This document shows, piece by piece, positions 5,546 through 13,688 of a stretch of DNA of 17,942 nt. Every line of letters starts with the position of its first letter. The first letter of the stretch is position 1. The position numbers and the translations under genes are program-made. The stretch comes from CAG-791 sp045117315 (GTDB lineage: Bacteria > Bacillota > Clostridia > Lachnospirales > Lachnospiraceae): assembly GCA_045117315.1 (NCBI GenBank), contig JBGUNJ010000161.1:1-17942 (forward strand), in the 5' to 3' direction. The notes under the pieces are model-generated. The model made no database searches. It was not told the origin of the DNA and saw only the letters and a program-made list of their open reading frames with translations.

Positions 5546-8500
5546 ATGAAGGGAGTTAAACGTTTAACAAGCCGAATGGTGGCGGTAATGCTGGCAGGGG
5601 CACTGACAGTAGGAAATCTGTCAGTGTCTGCTTTTTGTGCTGATGACATAGTGGTCTTTGGGGATGCAGCCGATACTTCGGAAGCGGCTGCTGAAGAGGC
5701 GGCAGAGGAAACGGAGGCAGAGGAAGCAGTCGAAACTGGCTATGCGGAAGATGCCTGTATAACAGAAGATTCCGCATCAACTGCGGAAACCAGCTCAGAA
5801 ACCGCTGTTGAAGAACCTGTAAGCGCGCCCCCAGATACAGCAGAAGCCACTGTAACATCCTATACAGTGACTCTGGATGCAAACGGCGGCTATTTCGAGA
5901 ATGAATGGGACGATGAACTTGCTGAGACCGTTGAAAAATCTGAAACCATAAAAAAATATATCTCTGTTGGTGAAGTGATCAAAGTACTTCCTTCATACAC
6001 ACTTGGGGAAAATGTGGCTGAATTCGCAGGCTGGAGTACAGACAGAGGCGGTGAAGCGATTCTGCATGAAAATGAGCCGCTCATTTCATCGGACATTATT
6101 GAGAATGGCGTACTGTTTGCTGTGTGGGATTATGGAGATGACCTGGAAAACGAAGGAGACAGGGAAGATGCTGCGCCAGAAGAAAATATCGAAAAAGCAG
6201 AAACAGAAGAGGTTTTTGCAGATAAGGCGGACCCGGCGGAAAATAACGATACTTTAAACGAAGACAATGATTCAGACGAAGACCCGGAAGATTCTAAGAT
6301 AGTTGAGGAGGAAACGAGCGCGGCAGAGGAAATAATGAAGGAAATCGATGAAGAGGAGACCGCTGCGATTTCCTCTGATTCACAGGCAGGTGAAAGAGAA
6401 AGCATTCCGGATTTGGAATCTCCCGGGTTAGAAGATGAAAAAAATACAGTGACTGCAGATTCCGAATCGGAAACGGGAGAAACAGCAAGGCAGTCTGCAG
6501 CCACATCAAATAATAAGCTTTCAGGGAAATGCGGTCCGGATGCCTATTGGGAAATCGATAATCATGTAATGACCATCAATGGCACAGGGGAAATAACCGG
6601 TAATCCATTTGACAGTTACAATCTGGAAGAAAATGGAATTATTAAAGCTGTGGTAATTCAAGAGGGTATTACATCTCTTTGTGACAACGCTTTTAAAAAA
6701 GCTCCGGTCCTTGAGATCATCCTGCCGGATACAATGAAAGATCTGGGTGAAGGGGCATTCAGAGAGTCTACGCTTATGAAGATAAAAATACCGGATGGTA
6801 TTACCGGATTACCGGATTGGGCTTTTTACAGATGTAAGTATCTTCAGGAAATAGAACTTCCGGAATCGCTTGAGACAATAGGGGAGTATGCTGTTCGAGA
6901 ATGCAAAAAACTGGAAGAGATCATTATTCCATCAAAGGTTCGGAGTGTGGGGAAAATGGCTTTCTCCTATGATGATAATCTGAAACGAATTGTTTTTACG
7001 GGAGATTGCCCGGAATTTGACCAGGCAGGGTTTGGTGTGTTTTATCATACCTTCGCAGAAATCTATTTTTCCAAAAACAACCGGACATGGGATGACGAGG
7101 AAGGAACAGGCTATGATGATATCTCTGAAATTCCCCTCAAGAATGTTCATGTAGATACTGAAAAAGTGGACTTGGGAACAGTGTATTATGGATTCTTTGA
7201 TTCTGCCGCATTCTGGGATGCTGTCTATAAGACAGAAGAGGCAATAAATGACGAAAATGGAACCATCTTATATTCAACCACATTTTGCGTTAATCAAAGT
7301 GCTTCCTGGCTTGATGATGTCACATTTACTATTAAAGATGTCACGCCTCCCGCATATAAGAAGGTTTTTCAGGATTTGATCGTTCCCGGTCTGCAGGAAA
7401 GAGAACTGAAGATAAAATCACAGAAAACTTTTTCAAACCCGGCTGCATATTATGGCTTTGTACCTGATGTTATAAGGCCATATACAGATACACCGGAATC
7501 GATTGTGACTGGAAGTACGAAAAGCCTGGTTGCAATTGAGATCGAAACGAACAGATTAGTCAGGGTAATCAAAATTGAAGCCGTAAAAAATGGAAATGTT
7601 TTAGATACGGAATATCTTATAAGCAAAGGTCTTGATAAAAACTGGAAAACCCTGAAAAGTGATGAGGATATATATAAAGCGGCAAGAGAGAATGCTGAGT
7701 CTCAATTATGGACAAGGGATATGTCCGTCCCTGAGAAAATTGAAGTCATAGCAGATTATATTGGGTCAACAACACATTATCCTGGAGCATTATCATGCAA
7801 TAGGGAATATAATCCTGAATTGTGGGAAGCAATGGGAGTAGATGATAAATTCCTCTTTTATTGGGAGTCAGGCGATGCTTTGCTGAACAGGATTATGGCC
7901 TTTCAAGGTGGATTAATATCATGTGTAGCTGCAGATATATTGGAAAGTATTGCATCAGAAGATCTGGGAATCAGGAAATTAGATCAGGATACCTGCAAGA
8001 CGACCACGGGAGAAGCCTGCTGGATAGGAACCGGAGCAGAAAGCAGCAATCCGGCAAATGCATCGCATGTTACTTTTTATTACAGAGATGCGAATGACAG
8101 GATATACTCATTTGATGTACAAGGAAGAGGAGGGGGTACCTACGACGCTGGCAGATTAATACATTTTAGCGACTGTACTTCGGAGAATGGATTTTATCAT
8201 TATGTGGAAAATGTACGTACATCTATTTCCGATGCAGTTGTTACTGGTATTTCAGCCAAAACATATACAGGTGAATTCATAACGCAGACACCTGTTATTA
8301 CTCTCGGTTCTACTATGTTAACTGCTGACACCGATTATACGGAATCTTATTCCAACAATATCAACGCAGGCACTGCTGCGGTCATATTCACAGGGATTGG
8401 TGACTACGAAGGCACGTTGACTAAGACATTTGAAATTAATCCCGCGCCGATTTCTACAGCCACTGTCTCCGGTCTTTCCGCTAAGACTTACTCCGGTAAA

Positions 8501-9475
8501 GCCATCATCCAGACGCCGATTGTGAAGGCTGGCTCAACCACTTTGACTCCGGACACCGACTACACGATATCCTGGTCCGACAACACAAACGCTGGTACAG
8601 CCACAGTAACGATCAATGGCAAAGGGAACTACACCGGAACGAAGACCGCGACCTTCAAGATCAACAAAGCCGATCAGTCCATAACCGCGAAATCCACCGC
8701 TTCCTCCATAGCTGTGGGCAAAACGGCGACGGTTTCGATCACGGGCAATAAGGGGACGAAGTCTTACAAGTCTTCGAACACTGCCATAGCTGCAGTCACA
8801 TCAGCCGGCAGGATCACTGCGAAGAAGGTCGGTACTGTGACCATCACAGCAGCCTCGGCAGCGACAGGTAACTATAACGCTGCATCGAAGAAGCTCACTA
8901 TCAAAGTGACTCCCGCCGCCACCTCTTCCATCACTGCGGCCAACCAGGCGACCGGAATCAAACTCGCCTGGAAAAAGGTCGACGGAGCAAACGGCTATCT
9001 GATTTACCGTGGCTCGACTCTGGTCAAGAAGATCACCAGCGGATCGACAGTCACGTTCACAGACACCAGGGCAAATACCAACGGTGCGAAGTACACATTC
9101 AAGATCGTCCCGACAGCTGGGACCGGGAATGGTGTATCGAAATCTATCGTGACCTGGCGGCTTGCCAGACCGGCCATTTCCTCTGTTGCAAACAGCACCT
9201 CGAAAGGGGTGACCGTCAAGTGGGGAAAGAATACCAAGGCGACAGGCTATCAGATCCAGTACAGTACCAGCAAGACCTTTGCCAGCGGAAACAAGACCGC
9301 CAGTGTGACAAAGGCGGAGACAGTCTCGAAAGTAATCGGAAGCCTGGTCAGGGGAAAGACGTATTACGTGAGGATCAGAACCTGCAAGACTGTCGGCGGC
9401 AGTAAATACTACTCTCTGTGGAGCACGGCGAAGAGCGTCGAAGACGCGACAGCACGCGTAGCTTCTTACATGTGA
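5546..9475 (+). CDS. Large secreted BspA-like surface protein 1 with transglutaminase-like domain
   Basis: This 1309-aa exported protein is likely surface-associated. In order it has: a signal peptide (1-32, ending SAFCA); an acidic Ala/Glu linker; an InlB-like B-repeat module (106-196, 'YTVTLDANGG' to 'FAVWDY'); a second acidic linker (197-325); BspA-type leucine-rich repeats (about 329-500); an unassigned stretch (500-725); and a transglutaminase-like region (about 726-870). The last carries candidate triad residues Cys793 ('GGLISCVAAD'), His841 ('SHVTFYY') and Asp857 ('YSFDVQG'). Two Ig-like 'DYT..YSNN.NAGTA' repeats follow (894-968, 969-1041), then one Big_2-like repeat (1042-1123) and two Fn3-like modules to the end. 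There is no LPXTG or C-terminal membrane anchor, so attachment must be non-covalent or absent. GGAGGAG precedes the ATG. Codon usage changes sharply near residue 967. Its paralog lies at 13785-17843. Adhesion or matrix cross-linking is inference. Confidence 0.88.
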   Translation: MKGVKRLTSRMVAVMLAGALTVGNLSVSAFCADDIVVFGDAADTSEAAAEEAAEETEAEEAVETGYAEDACITEDSASTAETSSETAVEEPVSAPPDTAEATVTSYTVTLDANGGYFENEWDDELAETVEKSETIKKYISVGEVIKVLPSYTLGENVAEFAGWSTDRGGEAILHENEPLISSDIIENGVLFAVWDYGDDLENEGDREDAAPEENIEKAETEEVFADKADPAENNDTLNEDNDSDEDPEDSKIVEEETSAAEEIMKEIDEEETAAISSDSQAGERESIPDLESPGLEDEKNTVTADSESETGETARQSAATSNNKLSGKCGPDAYWEIDNHVMTINGTGEITGNPFDSYNLEENGIIKAVVIQEGITSLCDNAFKKAPVLEIILPDTMKDLGEGAFRESTLMKIKIPDGITGLPDWAFYRCKYLQEIELPESLETIGEYAVRECKKLEEIIIPSKVRSVGKMAFSYDDNLKRIVFTGDCPEFDQAGFGVFYHTFAEIYFSKNNRTWDDEEGTGYDDISEIPLKNVHVDTEKVDLGTVYYGFFDSAAFWDAVYKTEEAINDENGTILYSTTFCVNQSASWLDDVTFTIKDVTPPAYKKVFQDLIVPGLQERELKIKSQKTFSNPAAYYGFVPDVIRPYTDTPESIVTGSTKSLVAIEIETNRLVRVIKIEAVKNGNVLDTEYLISKGLDKNWKTLKSDEDIYKAARENAESQLWTRDMSVPEKIEVIADYIGSTTHYPGALSCNREYNPELWEAMGVDDKFLFYWESGDALLNRIMAFQGGLISCVAADILESIASEDLGIRKLDQDTCKTTTGEACWIGTGAESSNPANASHVTFYYRDANDRIYSFDVQGRGGGTYDAGRLIHFSDCTSENGFYHYVENVRTSISDAVVTGISAKTYTGEFITQTPVITLGSTMLTADTDYTESYSNNINAGTAAVIFTGIGDYEGTLTKTFEINPAPISTATVSGLSAKTYSGKAIIQTPIVKAGSTTLTPDTDYTISWSDNTNAGTATVTINGKGNYTGTKTATFKINKADQSITAKSTASSIAVGKTATVSITGNKGTKSYKSSNTAIAAVTSAGRITAKKVGTVTITAASAATGNYNAASKKLTIKVTPAATSSITAANQATGIKLAWKKVDGANGYLIYRGSTLVKKITSGSTVTFTDTRANTNGAKYTFKIVPTAGTGNGVSKSIVTWRLARPAISSVANSTSKGVTVKWGKNTKATGYQIQYSTSKTFASGNKTASVTKAETVSKVIGSLVRGKTYYVRIRTCKTVGGSKYYSLWSTAKSVEDATARVASYM

Positions 9476-9538
9476 GTCTGTGAGCGCAGGCCATGCCACC
9501 AAAGTATGTAAATTGACAGCAGAATAAAATTAACGAAG

Positions 9539-9588
9539 CCCTCAGCCAGTTTCATTGGGTCAGACAGCGACATGAAACTGGCTGAGGG
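9539..9588. other. Perfect 17-bp stem-loop downstream of surface protein 1
   Basis: CCCTCAGCCAGTTTCAT (9539-9555) is exactly complementary to 9572-9588 across a 16-nt loop. No T tract follows on either strand, so it is not a classic intrinsic terminator, yet its place 63 bp after the stop codon suggests a role in 3' end formation or mRNA stability. The rest of the 350-bp gap up to comM holds a minor 7-bp inverted repeat (9621-9642) and the comM promoter. Confidence 0.6.
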
Positions 9589-9702
9589 TAAAAACCATAT
9601 GCTGAAAATAGATGCATTTACTGAAAAAAATCAGCTTTTCAGACGTTACTGATGTTGGATTCATATACATGAAGAAGTTGCAGTTTTATTTGATGTTGTG
9701 GA

Positions 9703-9731
9703 TTGACAACATGCGATTTCAGTGGAATAAT
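9703..9731 (+). promoter_or_regulatory. Probable sigma-A promoter for comM-dprA
   Basis: A perfect TTGACA (9703-9708) is followed after 17 nt by AATAAT (9726-9731), one mismatch from consensus. Transcription from about 9738 would give a leader of about 88 nt to the comM start at 9826. Confidence 0.65.
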
Positions 9732-9825
9732 AGGAAAACAACAGGAATACATATACACGAAGTATATTCTGATATATGAATATTTGGACGCGTATTTTCG
9801 GTTTCCGAGTGTGGTGAGAGGTGGT

Positions 9826-11382
9826 ATGTACAGTAAAGTGACGACAGGTGCTGTCCGTGGAGTTGGCAGCTATCTGATGCGGGTGGAGACAAATATTTCC
9901 AACGGGCTCCCTGCATTCAGTATGGTCGGTTTCATGACCGGCGAGGTTAGAGAGGCGGGGGAACGTGTTCGGGTTGCCCTCAAAAACGCAGGCATTCCTC
10001 TGCCGGCATCAAGGATCACTGTGAATCTGGCTCCTGCTGATATCCCTAAGAGAGGGATCGTGATCGACCTGCCGGTGGCGGTCGGGGAACTGATCTGCAT
10101 GGGCATGCTCAGACAGGATGATTTCGAGGACGTCCTGGTTGCCGGGGAATTGGGGCTCAATGGTGAGATCAGGCCGGTCCGGGGAGTGCTCCCGATCGTG
10201 CACATGGCCAGGGGGCAGGGGATCAGCACGTGTATTCTGCCCAGAGACAATCTGGAAGAGGGGGCTGTGGTCGAGGGGATCCGGGTGATCGGAGTGCGCT
10301 CTCTCAACGAGCTGATCATGTATATGAATGCGCCTGCGTGCAGCAGGGACGAGCTGATTCCCCCGGGAAAGGTGGATGTCGATGCGCTGTTTAAGGAGCA
10401 GGCCCAGCTTCGGGCTGAGGTGGATCTGGCCGATGTGAGAGGACAGTCCGTTGCAAAAAAGGCCATGGAGATTGCGGCTGCCGGCTTTCACAATATGCTG
10501 ATGACCGGACCGCCCGGCACCGGAAAATCCATGCTGGCAAAATGCCTGCCGGGGATCATGCCCCCGCTCTCCTTTGAGGAGAGCATGGAGGTCTCGGCCG
10601 TGTACAGTGTGGCGGGCATGCTGGGGGAGGGACAGCCCCTTGTGCTGCGCCGCCCATTCCTCCAGCCCCACCACTCGATCACAAGGGCCGCGCTGGTGGG
10701 CGGCGGAATCGTGCCCATGCCGGGACAGATCTCACTTGCTCACAGGGGGGTGCTGTTTCTGGACGAACTTCCGGAATTCGGACGTGAACAGCTGGATCTT
10801 TTGAGACAGCCGCTCGAAGACCACGAGGTGACGATCGTCCGCCAGTCCGGCAGTTACAGATATCCTTCCCGCTTCATCATGCTGGGGGCCTGCAATCCAT
10901 GCCCCTGCGGACATTATCCGGACAGAAACAGATGCCGGTGCACACCCTGGGAAATCAAAAGGTATTTCGGCAGGATCTCCGGTCCCCTGCTGGACAGGAT
11001 GGATCTGTGCATCACGGTGCCCAGAGCCAGGATCGAGGATATACAGGGGCCTGCAGGAAAAGAAGAATCCAGCAGCTCGGTCCGGTCCCGGGTCATGGAG
11101 GCCTGCCAGCGCCAGAGCCATCGCTTCAGGGGGACCGGGCTTCATTTCAATTCCGACATGCGGGCTCCGGACCTGGAAAAATACTGCAGACTGGGTACCA
11201 GGGAACAGGGATGCCTGCGCGACCTTTTTGAACGGAGCGGCATGAGCGTGAGAGCCTATCACCGGATCATCCGCGTGGCCAGGACGATCGCGGACCTGGA
11301 AGGGCAGGAGGAGATCCGGGAGGATCATCTGTATATGGCTTATACATACAGGCAGGCAGAGGTGGTGCCCGGAGAAAGATAA
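9826..11382 (+). CDS. comM: YifB/ComM-family Mg-chelatase-like AAA+ ATPase
   Basis: The 518-aa product is a full-length YifB/ComM protein. The N-terminal ChlI-like domain ('GLPAFSMVGF', 'RVRVALKNAGIPLP', 'NLAPADIPKRG') is followed by the AAA+ core. The core has Walker A 'GPPGTGKS' (228-235), Walker B 'VLFLDELPEF' (309-318), the Cys-rich 'CNPCPCGHYPDRNRCRC' and 'GPLLDRMDLC'. The C-terminal Mg-chelatase helical domain comes last. In naturally transformable bacteria ComM is a hexameric helicase that promotes branch migration while incoming DNA integrates; the family is also common in species not known to be competent. ATG 9826 is chosen because the conserved sequence begins 'MYSKVTTGAVRGV' and GAGAGG lies just upstream. 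A TTG further upstream would add an unconserved extension. dprA follows on the same strand 126 bp later, a common Firmicute arrangement. Confidence 0.95.
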   Translation: MYSKVTTGAVRGVGSYLMRVETNISNGLPAFSMVGFMTGEVREAGERVRVALKNAGIPLPASRITVNLAPADIPKRGIVIDLPVAVGELICMGMLRQDDFEDVLVAGELGLNGEIRPVRGVLPIVHMARGQGISTCILPRDNLEEGAVVEGIRVIGVRSLNELIMYMNAPACSRDELIPPGKVDVDALFKEQAQLRAEVDLADVRGQSVAKKAMEIAAAGFHNMLMTGPPGTGKSMLAKCLPGIMPPLSFEESMEVSAVYSVAGMLGEGQPLVLRRPFLQPHHSITRAALVGGGIVPMPGQISLAHRGVLFLDELPEFGREQLDLLRQPLEDHEVTIVRQSGSYRYPSRFIMLGACNPCPCGHYPDRNRCRCTPWEIKRYFGRISGPLLDRMDLCITVPRARIEDIQGPAGKEESSSSVRSRVMEACQRQSHRFRGTGLHFNSDMRAPDLEKYCRLGTREQGCLRDLFERSGMSVRAYHRIIRVARTIADLEGQEEIREDHLYMAYTYRQAEVVPGER

Positions 11383-11497
11383 GACGGATAAATCCCGGGA
11401 GAAGCAGAACAGCCCGAAGTGCTGCCCGGAAATCCATAAACCGGACAAAGCCGGGAAGAAACTGAGCAGATTAAGGTGCTGCGCAAAGAACCATAAA
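11383..11497. repeat. Degenerate 57-58 bp tandem duplication between comM and dprA
   Basis: The spacer consists of two aligned units, 11383-11440 and 11441-11497. Both end in CCATAAA and share GTGCTGC and CGGA blocks. The last bases of comM (GTGGTGCCCGGAGAAAGATAA, about 11362-11382) resemble the same unit end, so the duplication seems to have begun in the comM 3' end. The dprA ribosome site (GGAGGAG, 11500-11506) starts right after unit two. Confidence 0.6.
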
Positions 11498-11508
11498 TCG
11501 GAGGAGCT

Positions 11509-13398
11509 ATGCAGAGAGAGCAGCTGGATAATCATAAATATTTATGCTGGCTGGACCAGATCAGAAATCTTGGCAGAAAAAGTATCTTTGCCCTGCTTTC
11601 GGCAGCGGCAGACAGAACACTGTTTTCCGAAGGGCTGCTTTTGTCCGGCGGGCCGATCCTGTTCAACGGAACAGACTTGTCCGGCGTGTCGATCCTGTCC
11701 GGGGAATCTGTGTTTTCAGAGCAGGATCTGTCATCAGACAGTGAGTCTTCATCCGATGGTATTATTTCATCCGACAGTATTATTCCGTCATCTTCTGAAG
11801 AGACAGAGGCGGAGGATGATCCTTTCCGAATCTTGACGGCCGGCGCCCGGACACTTTATACAGCCCCTGAGTCACAGTTGCGATATCTGTGCAATGAAGC
11901 CTTCCGGACTCCCGCAAGGGCAGAAAAAGCGGCCCGCCTCATTCTGAAAGCAAGAGAAAAGGAGCCTGACCGCTGTGCAGAGGATCTTGCCAGGGCAGGT
12001 ATAACTTTCTGCAGTTTCCTTGAGCAGGGATTCCCGGACAGACTCCGCATGATCCCTGATCCTCCTTTCGGCCTTTACTTTCTGGGAAATGTGCCCTTGT
12101 TTGGAGAAAAGACTAAGAAACAGCAGAAATCCGCGTTCCATGCGCTCAATGCATATAATGCACACAATGTACAAAATGCACTGTGCCCTGACATGCAGGA
12201 GCAGCCCGCGGCGGAGAATACTCTGACGAAGGCAGGTGCTTCAGGCCCGGATGTACCAGGGGTCTCCCTGCAATACATGGCAGATCCTGCGGCAGCCATC
12301 ATAGGGGCCCGTCTGGCTTCCGGGTATGGACGGGAGCAGGCCAGACGCTTCGCACGCAGACTTGCTTCGCGCGGGATCACGATCATAAGCGGGATGGCAA
12401 GGGGAATTGACGGAATAGCCCAGAAAGCAGCCCTGGATGCCGGAGGCAGATCCTATGCTGTACTGGGATGCGGCGTTGACATTTGCTATCCGGAGGAAAA
12501 CCGGGAACTCTATGACAGGCTGCTGCAGGAAGGCGGGATCATATCGGAGTATCCGCCGGGAACATACCCCGAGGCACGCCTTTTTCCTCAGAGAAACAGG
12601 ATCATAAGCGGATTATCGGATCTGGTACTTGTCATAGAGGCAAGGAAGAGATCAGGAACTCTGATCACAGTAGATATGGCGCTGGAGCAGGGCCGGGAAG
12701 TTTATGCTCTCCCGGGGAGAGTCTGCGACAGCCTGAGCGACGGCTGCAACCGCCTGATTCGCCAGGGGGCCGGCGCCGCGACCTGCCCGGAGGATATTCT
12801 GGAATTCTTTTTCGGGACCGGGGATCGTGAGCATTCCGATGCAGATAGAAACCGGCAGGGGCGGGAACAAATAACCGGACAGAAGACGAATGTACAGACA
12901 TCTTCCGCGTCCGGAAATCATGCATGCGAAACAGGAGAGAATGGCGTTTCCGCTGGTCGAGCAGGAGAAAAATGTAATCCTGCGGGAGGAACAGAAGAGG
13001 TTGATAATCCTGCAGAAAGAAGTAATGAGAACAGTTTTCCGGAAGAAAACATTTTTCATGAAGAAAACATTTTTCATGAAGAAGACATTTTTCATGAAGA
13101 AAACAGTATTCATGAGGAAAACAGGGAAGAAAGAAGACTTCCTGAAGAATGTACGGGAGAGGACGATATTTCTGCAGAAAAGCTGTCCCTGGAGCAGGGA
13201 ATCCAGGGCATCTTATCCGATGAGAATGAGACGCATATAGAAAGGCTTTTCGAGCAGATCCGCCACTATGAGGAACAAGGCCTTCTTTCTGCGGACGATT
13301 ACAGTCTTTCTGACGTGATCACCTGCCTGATCCGTATGAAGATTGACGGCAGGGTGGAAGAGTCTTCGGCGGGATATTACAAAAGAGGCAGACGGTGA
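11509..13398 (+). CDS. dprA: DNA processing protein DprA with large low-complexity insertions
   Basis: DprA loads RecA on single-stranded DNA during transformation. The Rossmann core is clear: 'AAAIIGARLASGYG', 'ISGMARGIDGIAQKAALDAGG', 'AVLGCGVDICYPEEN', 'FPQRNRIISGLSDLVLVIEA', 'SGTLITVDMALEQGREVYALPG' and 'GCNRLIRQGAG'. A winged-helix domain closes the protein ('DVITCLIRMKIDGRVEE'). At 629 aa it is far longer than the usual 290-380. The excess lies in three places: a Ser/Asp-rich insertion in the N-terminal helical domain (about 33-108, splitting 'LLSAA' from 'AGARTLYTAPE'); a 50-residue insertion before the Rossmann fold (about 207-256); and a 110-residue charged linker before the winged helix (about 445-555). 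All core motifs are kept, so it is probably functional. GGAGGAG precedes the ATG. The topA gene that often follows dprA is replaced here by a surface protein gene. Confidence 0.93.
   Translation: MQREQLDNHKYLCWLDQIRNLGRKSIFALLSAAADRTLFSEGLLLSGGPILFNGTDLSGVSILSGESVFSEQDLSSDSESSSDGIISSDSIIPSSSEETEAEDDPFRILTAGARTLYTAPESQLRYLCNEAFRTPARAEKAARLILKAREKEPDRCAEDLARAGITFCSFLEQGFPDRLRMIPDPPFGLYFLGNVPLFGEKTKKQQKSAFHALNAYNAHNVQNALCPDMQEQPAAENTLTKAGASGPDVPGVSLQYMADPAAAIIGARLASGYGREQARRFARRLASRGITIISGMARGIDGIAQKAALDAGGRSYAVLGCGVDICYPEENRELYDRLLQEGGIISEYPPGTYPEARLFPQRNRIISGLSDLVLVIEARKRSGTLITVDMALEQGREVYALPGRVCDSLSDGCNRLIRQGAGAATCPEDILEFFFGTGDREHSDADRNRQGREQITGQKTNVQTSSASGNHACETGENGVSAGRAGEKCNPAGGTEEVDNPAERSNENSFPEENIFHEENIFHEEDIFHEENSIHEENREERRLPEECTGEDDISAEKLSLEQGIQGILSDENETHIERLFEQIRHYEEQGLLSADDYSLSDVITCLIRMKIDGRVEESSAGYYKRGRR
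12148..12183 (+). repeat. Four in-frame 9-bp repeats in the second DprA insertion
   Basis: AATGCATAT, AATGCACAC, AATGTACAA and AATGCACTG follow one another without a gap and encode NAY-NAH-NVQ-NAL. The period is a multiple of three, so gain or loss of units keeps the frame. Confidence 0.75.
13042..13113 (+). repeat. Four in-frame 18-bp repeats in the DprA C-terminal linker
   Basis: The unit GAAGAAAACATTTTTCAT (Glu-Glu-Asn-Ile-Phe-His) occurs at 13042, 13060, 13078 (one change, Asn to Asp) and 13096 (variant ending AGTATTCAT). A partial GAGGAAAAC follows. The near-identity of the first three copies indicates recent expansion by slippage. Confidence 0.9.
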
Positions 13399-13493
13399 AG
13401 GGCGGCCTTTCTGACATCTCTGCTCCTTTTCATCGCATGAGTACTCTGGCAGCGAAATATACCAAATCGAAAGAGTGTTGCAGGGAAAGCACC

Positions 13494-13534
13494 GTTACAT
13501 GTACACGCCCTTTGAGGTGGTGTGTACATGTAAC
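13494..13534. promoter_or_regulatory. Perfect 13-bp inverted repeat with TACATGTA half-sites
   Basis: GTTACATGTACAC (13494-13506) and its exact complement (13522-13534) flank 15 nt. Each arm holds the 8-bp palindrome TACATGTA, with centres 29 bp apart. No T tract follows. It lies about 42 bp upstream of the -35 box for surface protein 2, a position that suits an operator or activator site; a stability or terminator-like hairpin for dprA mRNA is the other option. Confidence 0.6.
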
Positions 13535-13563
13535 ATGTAGTCGAACCTGAAGCGAATTATTAT

Positions 13564-13598
13564 AATGCCTGTCAATTGACGCTGAACGACCAGGCATT
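13564..13598. promoter_or_regulatory. Inverted repeat embracing the surface protein 2 promoter
   Basis: AATGCCTG (13564-13571) and CAGGCATT (13591-13598) are perfect 8-bp arms, extendable to imperfect TATAATGCCTG/CAGGCATTTATA. One arm sits just before the -35 box and the other abuts the -10 box, so a bound dimeric protein would cover the promoter. This is a candidate repressor operator. Confidence 0.5.
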
Positions 13599-13604
13599 TA
13601 TAAT
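13576..13604 (+). promoter_or_regulatory. Sigma-A promoter for surface protein 2 leader
   Basis: TTGACG (13576-13581) and TATAAT (13599-13604) are separated by 17 nt, one base from full consensus. Transcription should start near 13611, about 175 nt before the start codon, with a terminator in between. Confidence 0.8.
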
Positions 13605-13688
13605 TGTCTTAGATTTTGACAAATGATCATTAGCCATATGGAAGAGAGCACTATGATGGTGTTACGACATATTGACTAAGAATACTAG

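Noticed and set aside
12652..13113. Minus-strand frame with repeated FFMKNV motifs
   Set aside because: It is the complement of the dprA 18-bp repeats and of core DprA coding sequence; no start signal.
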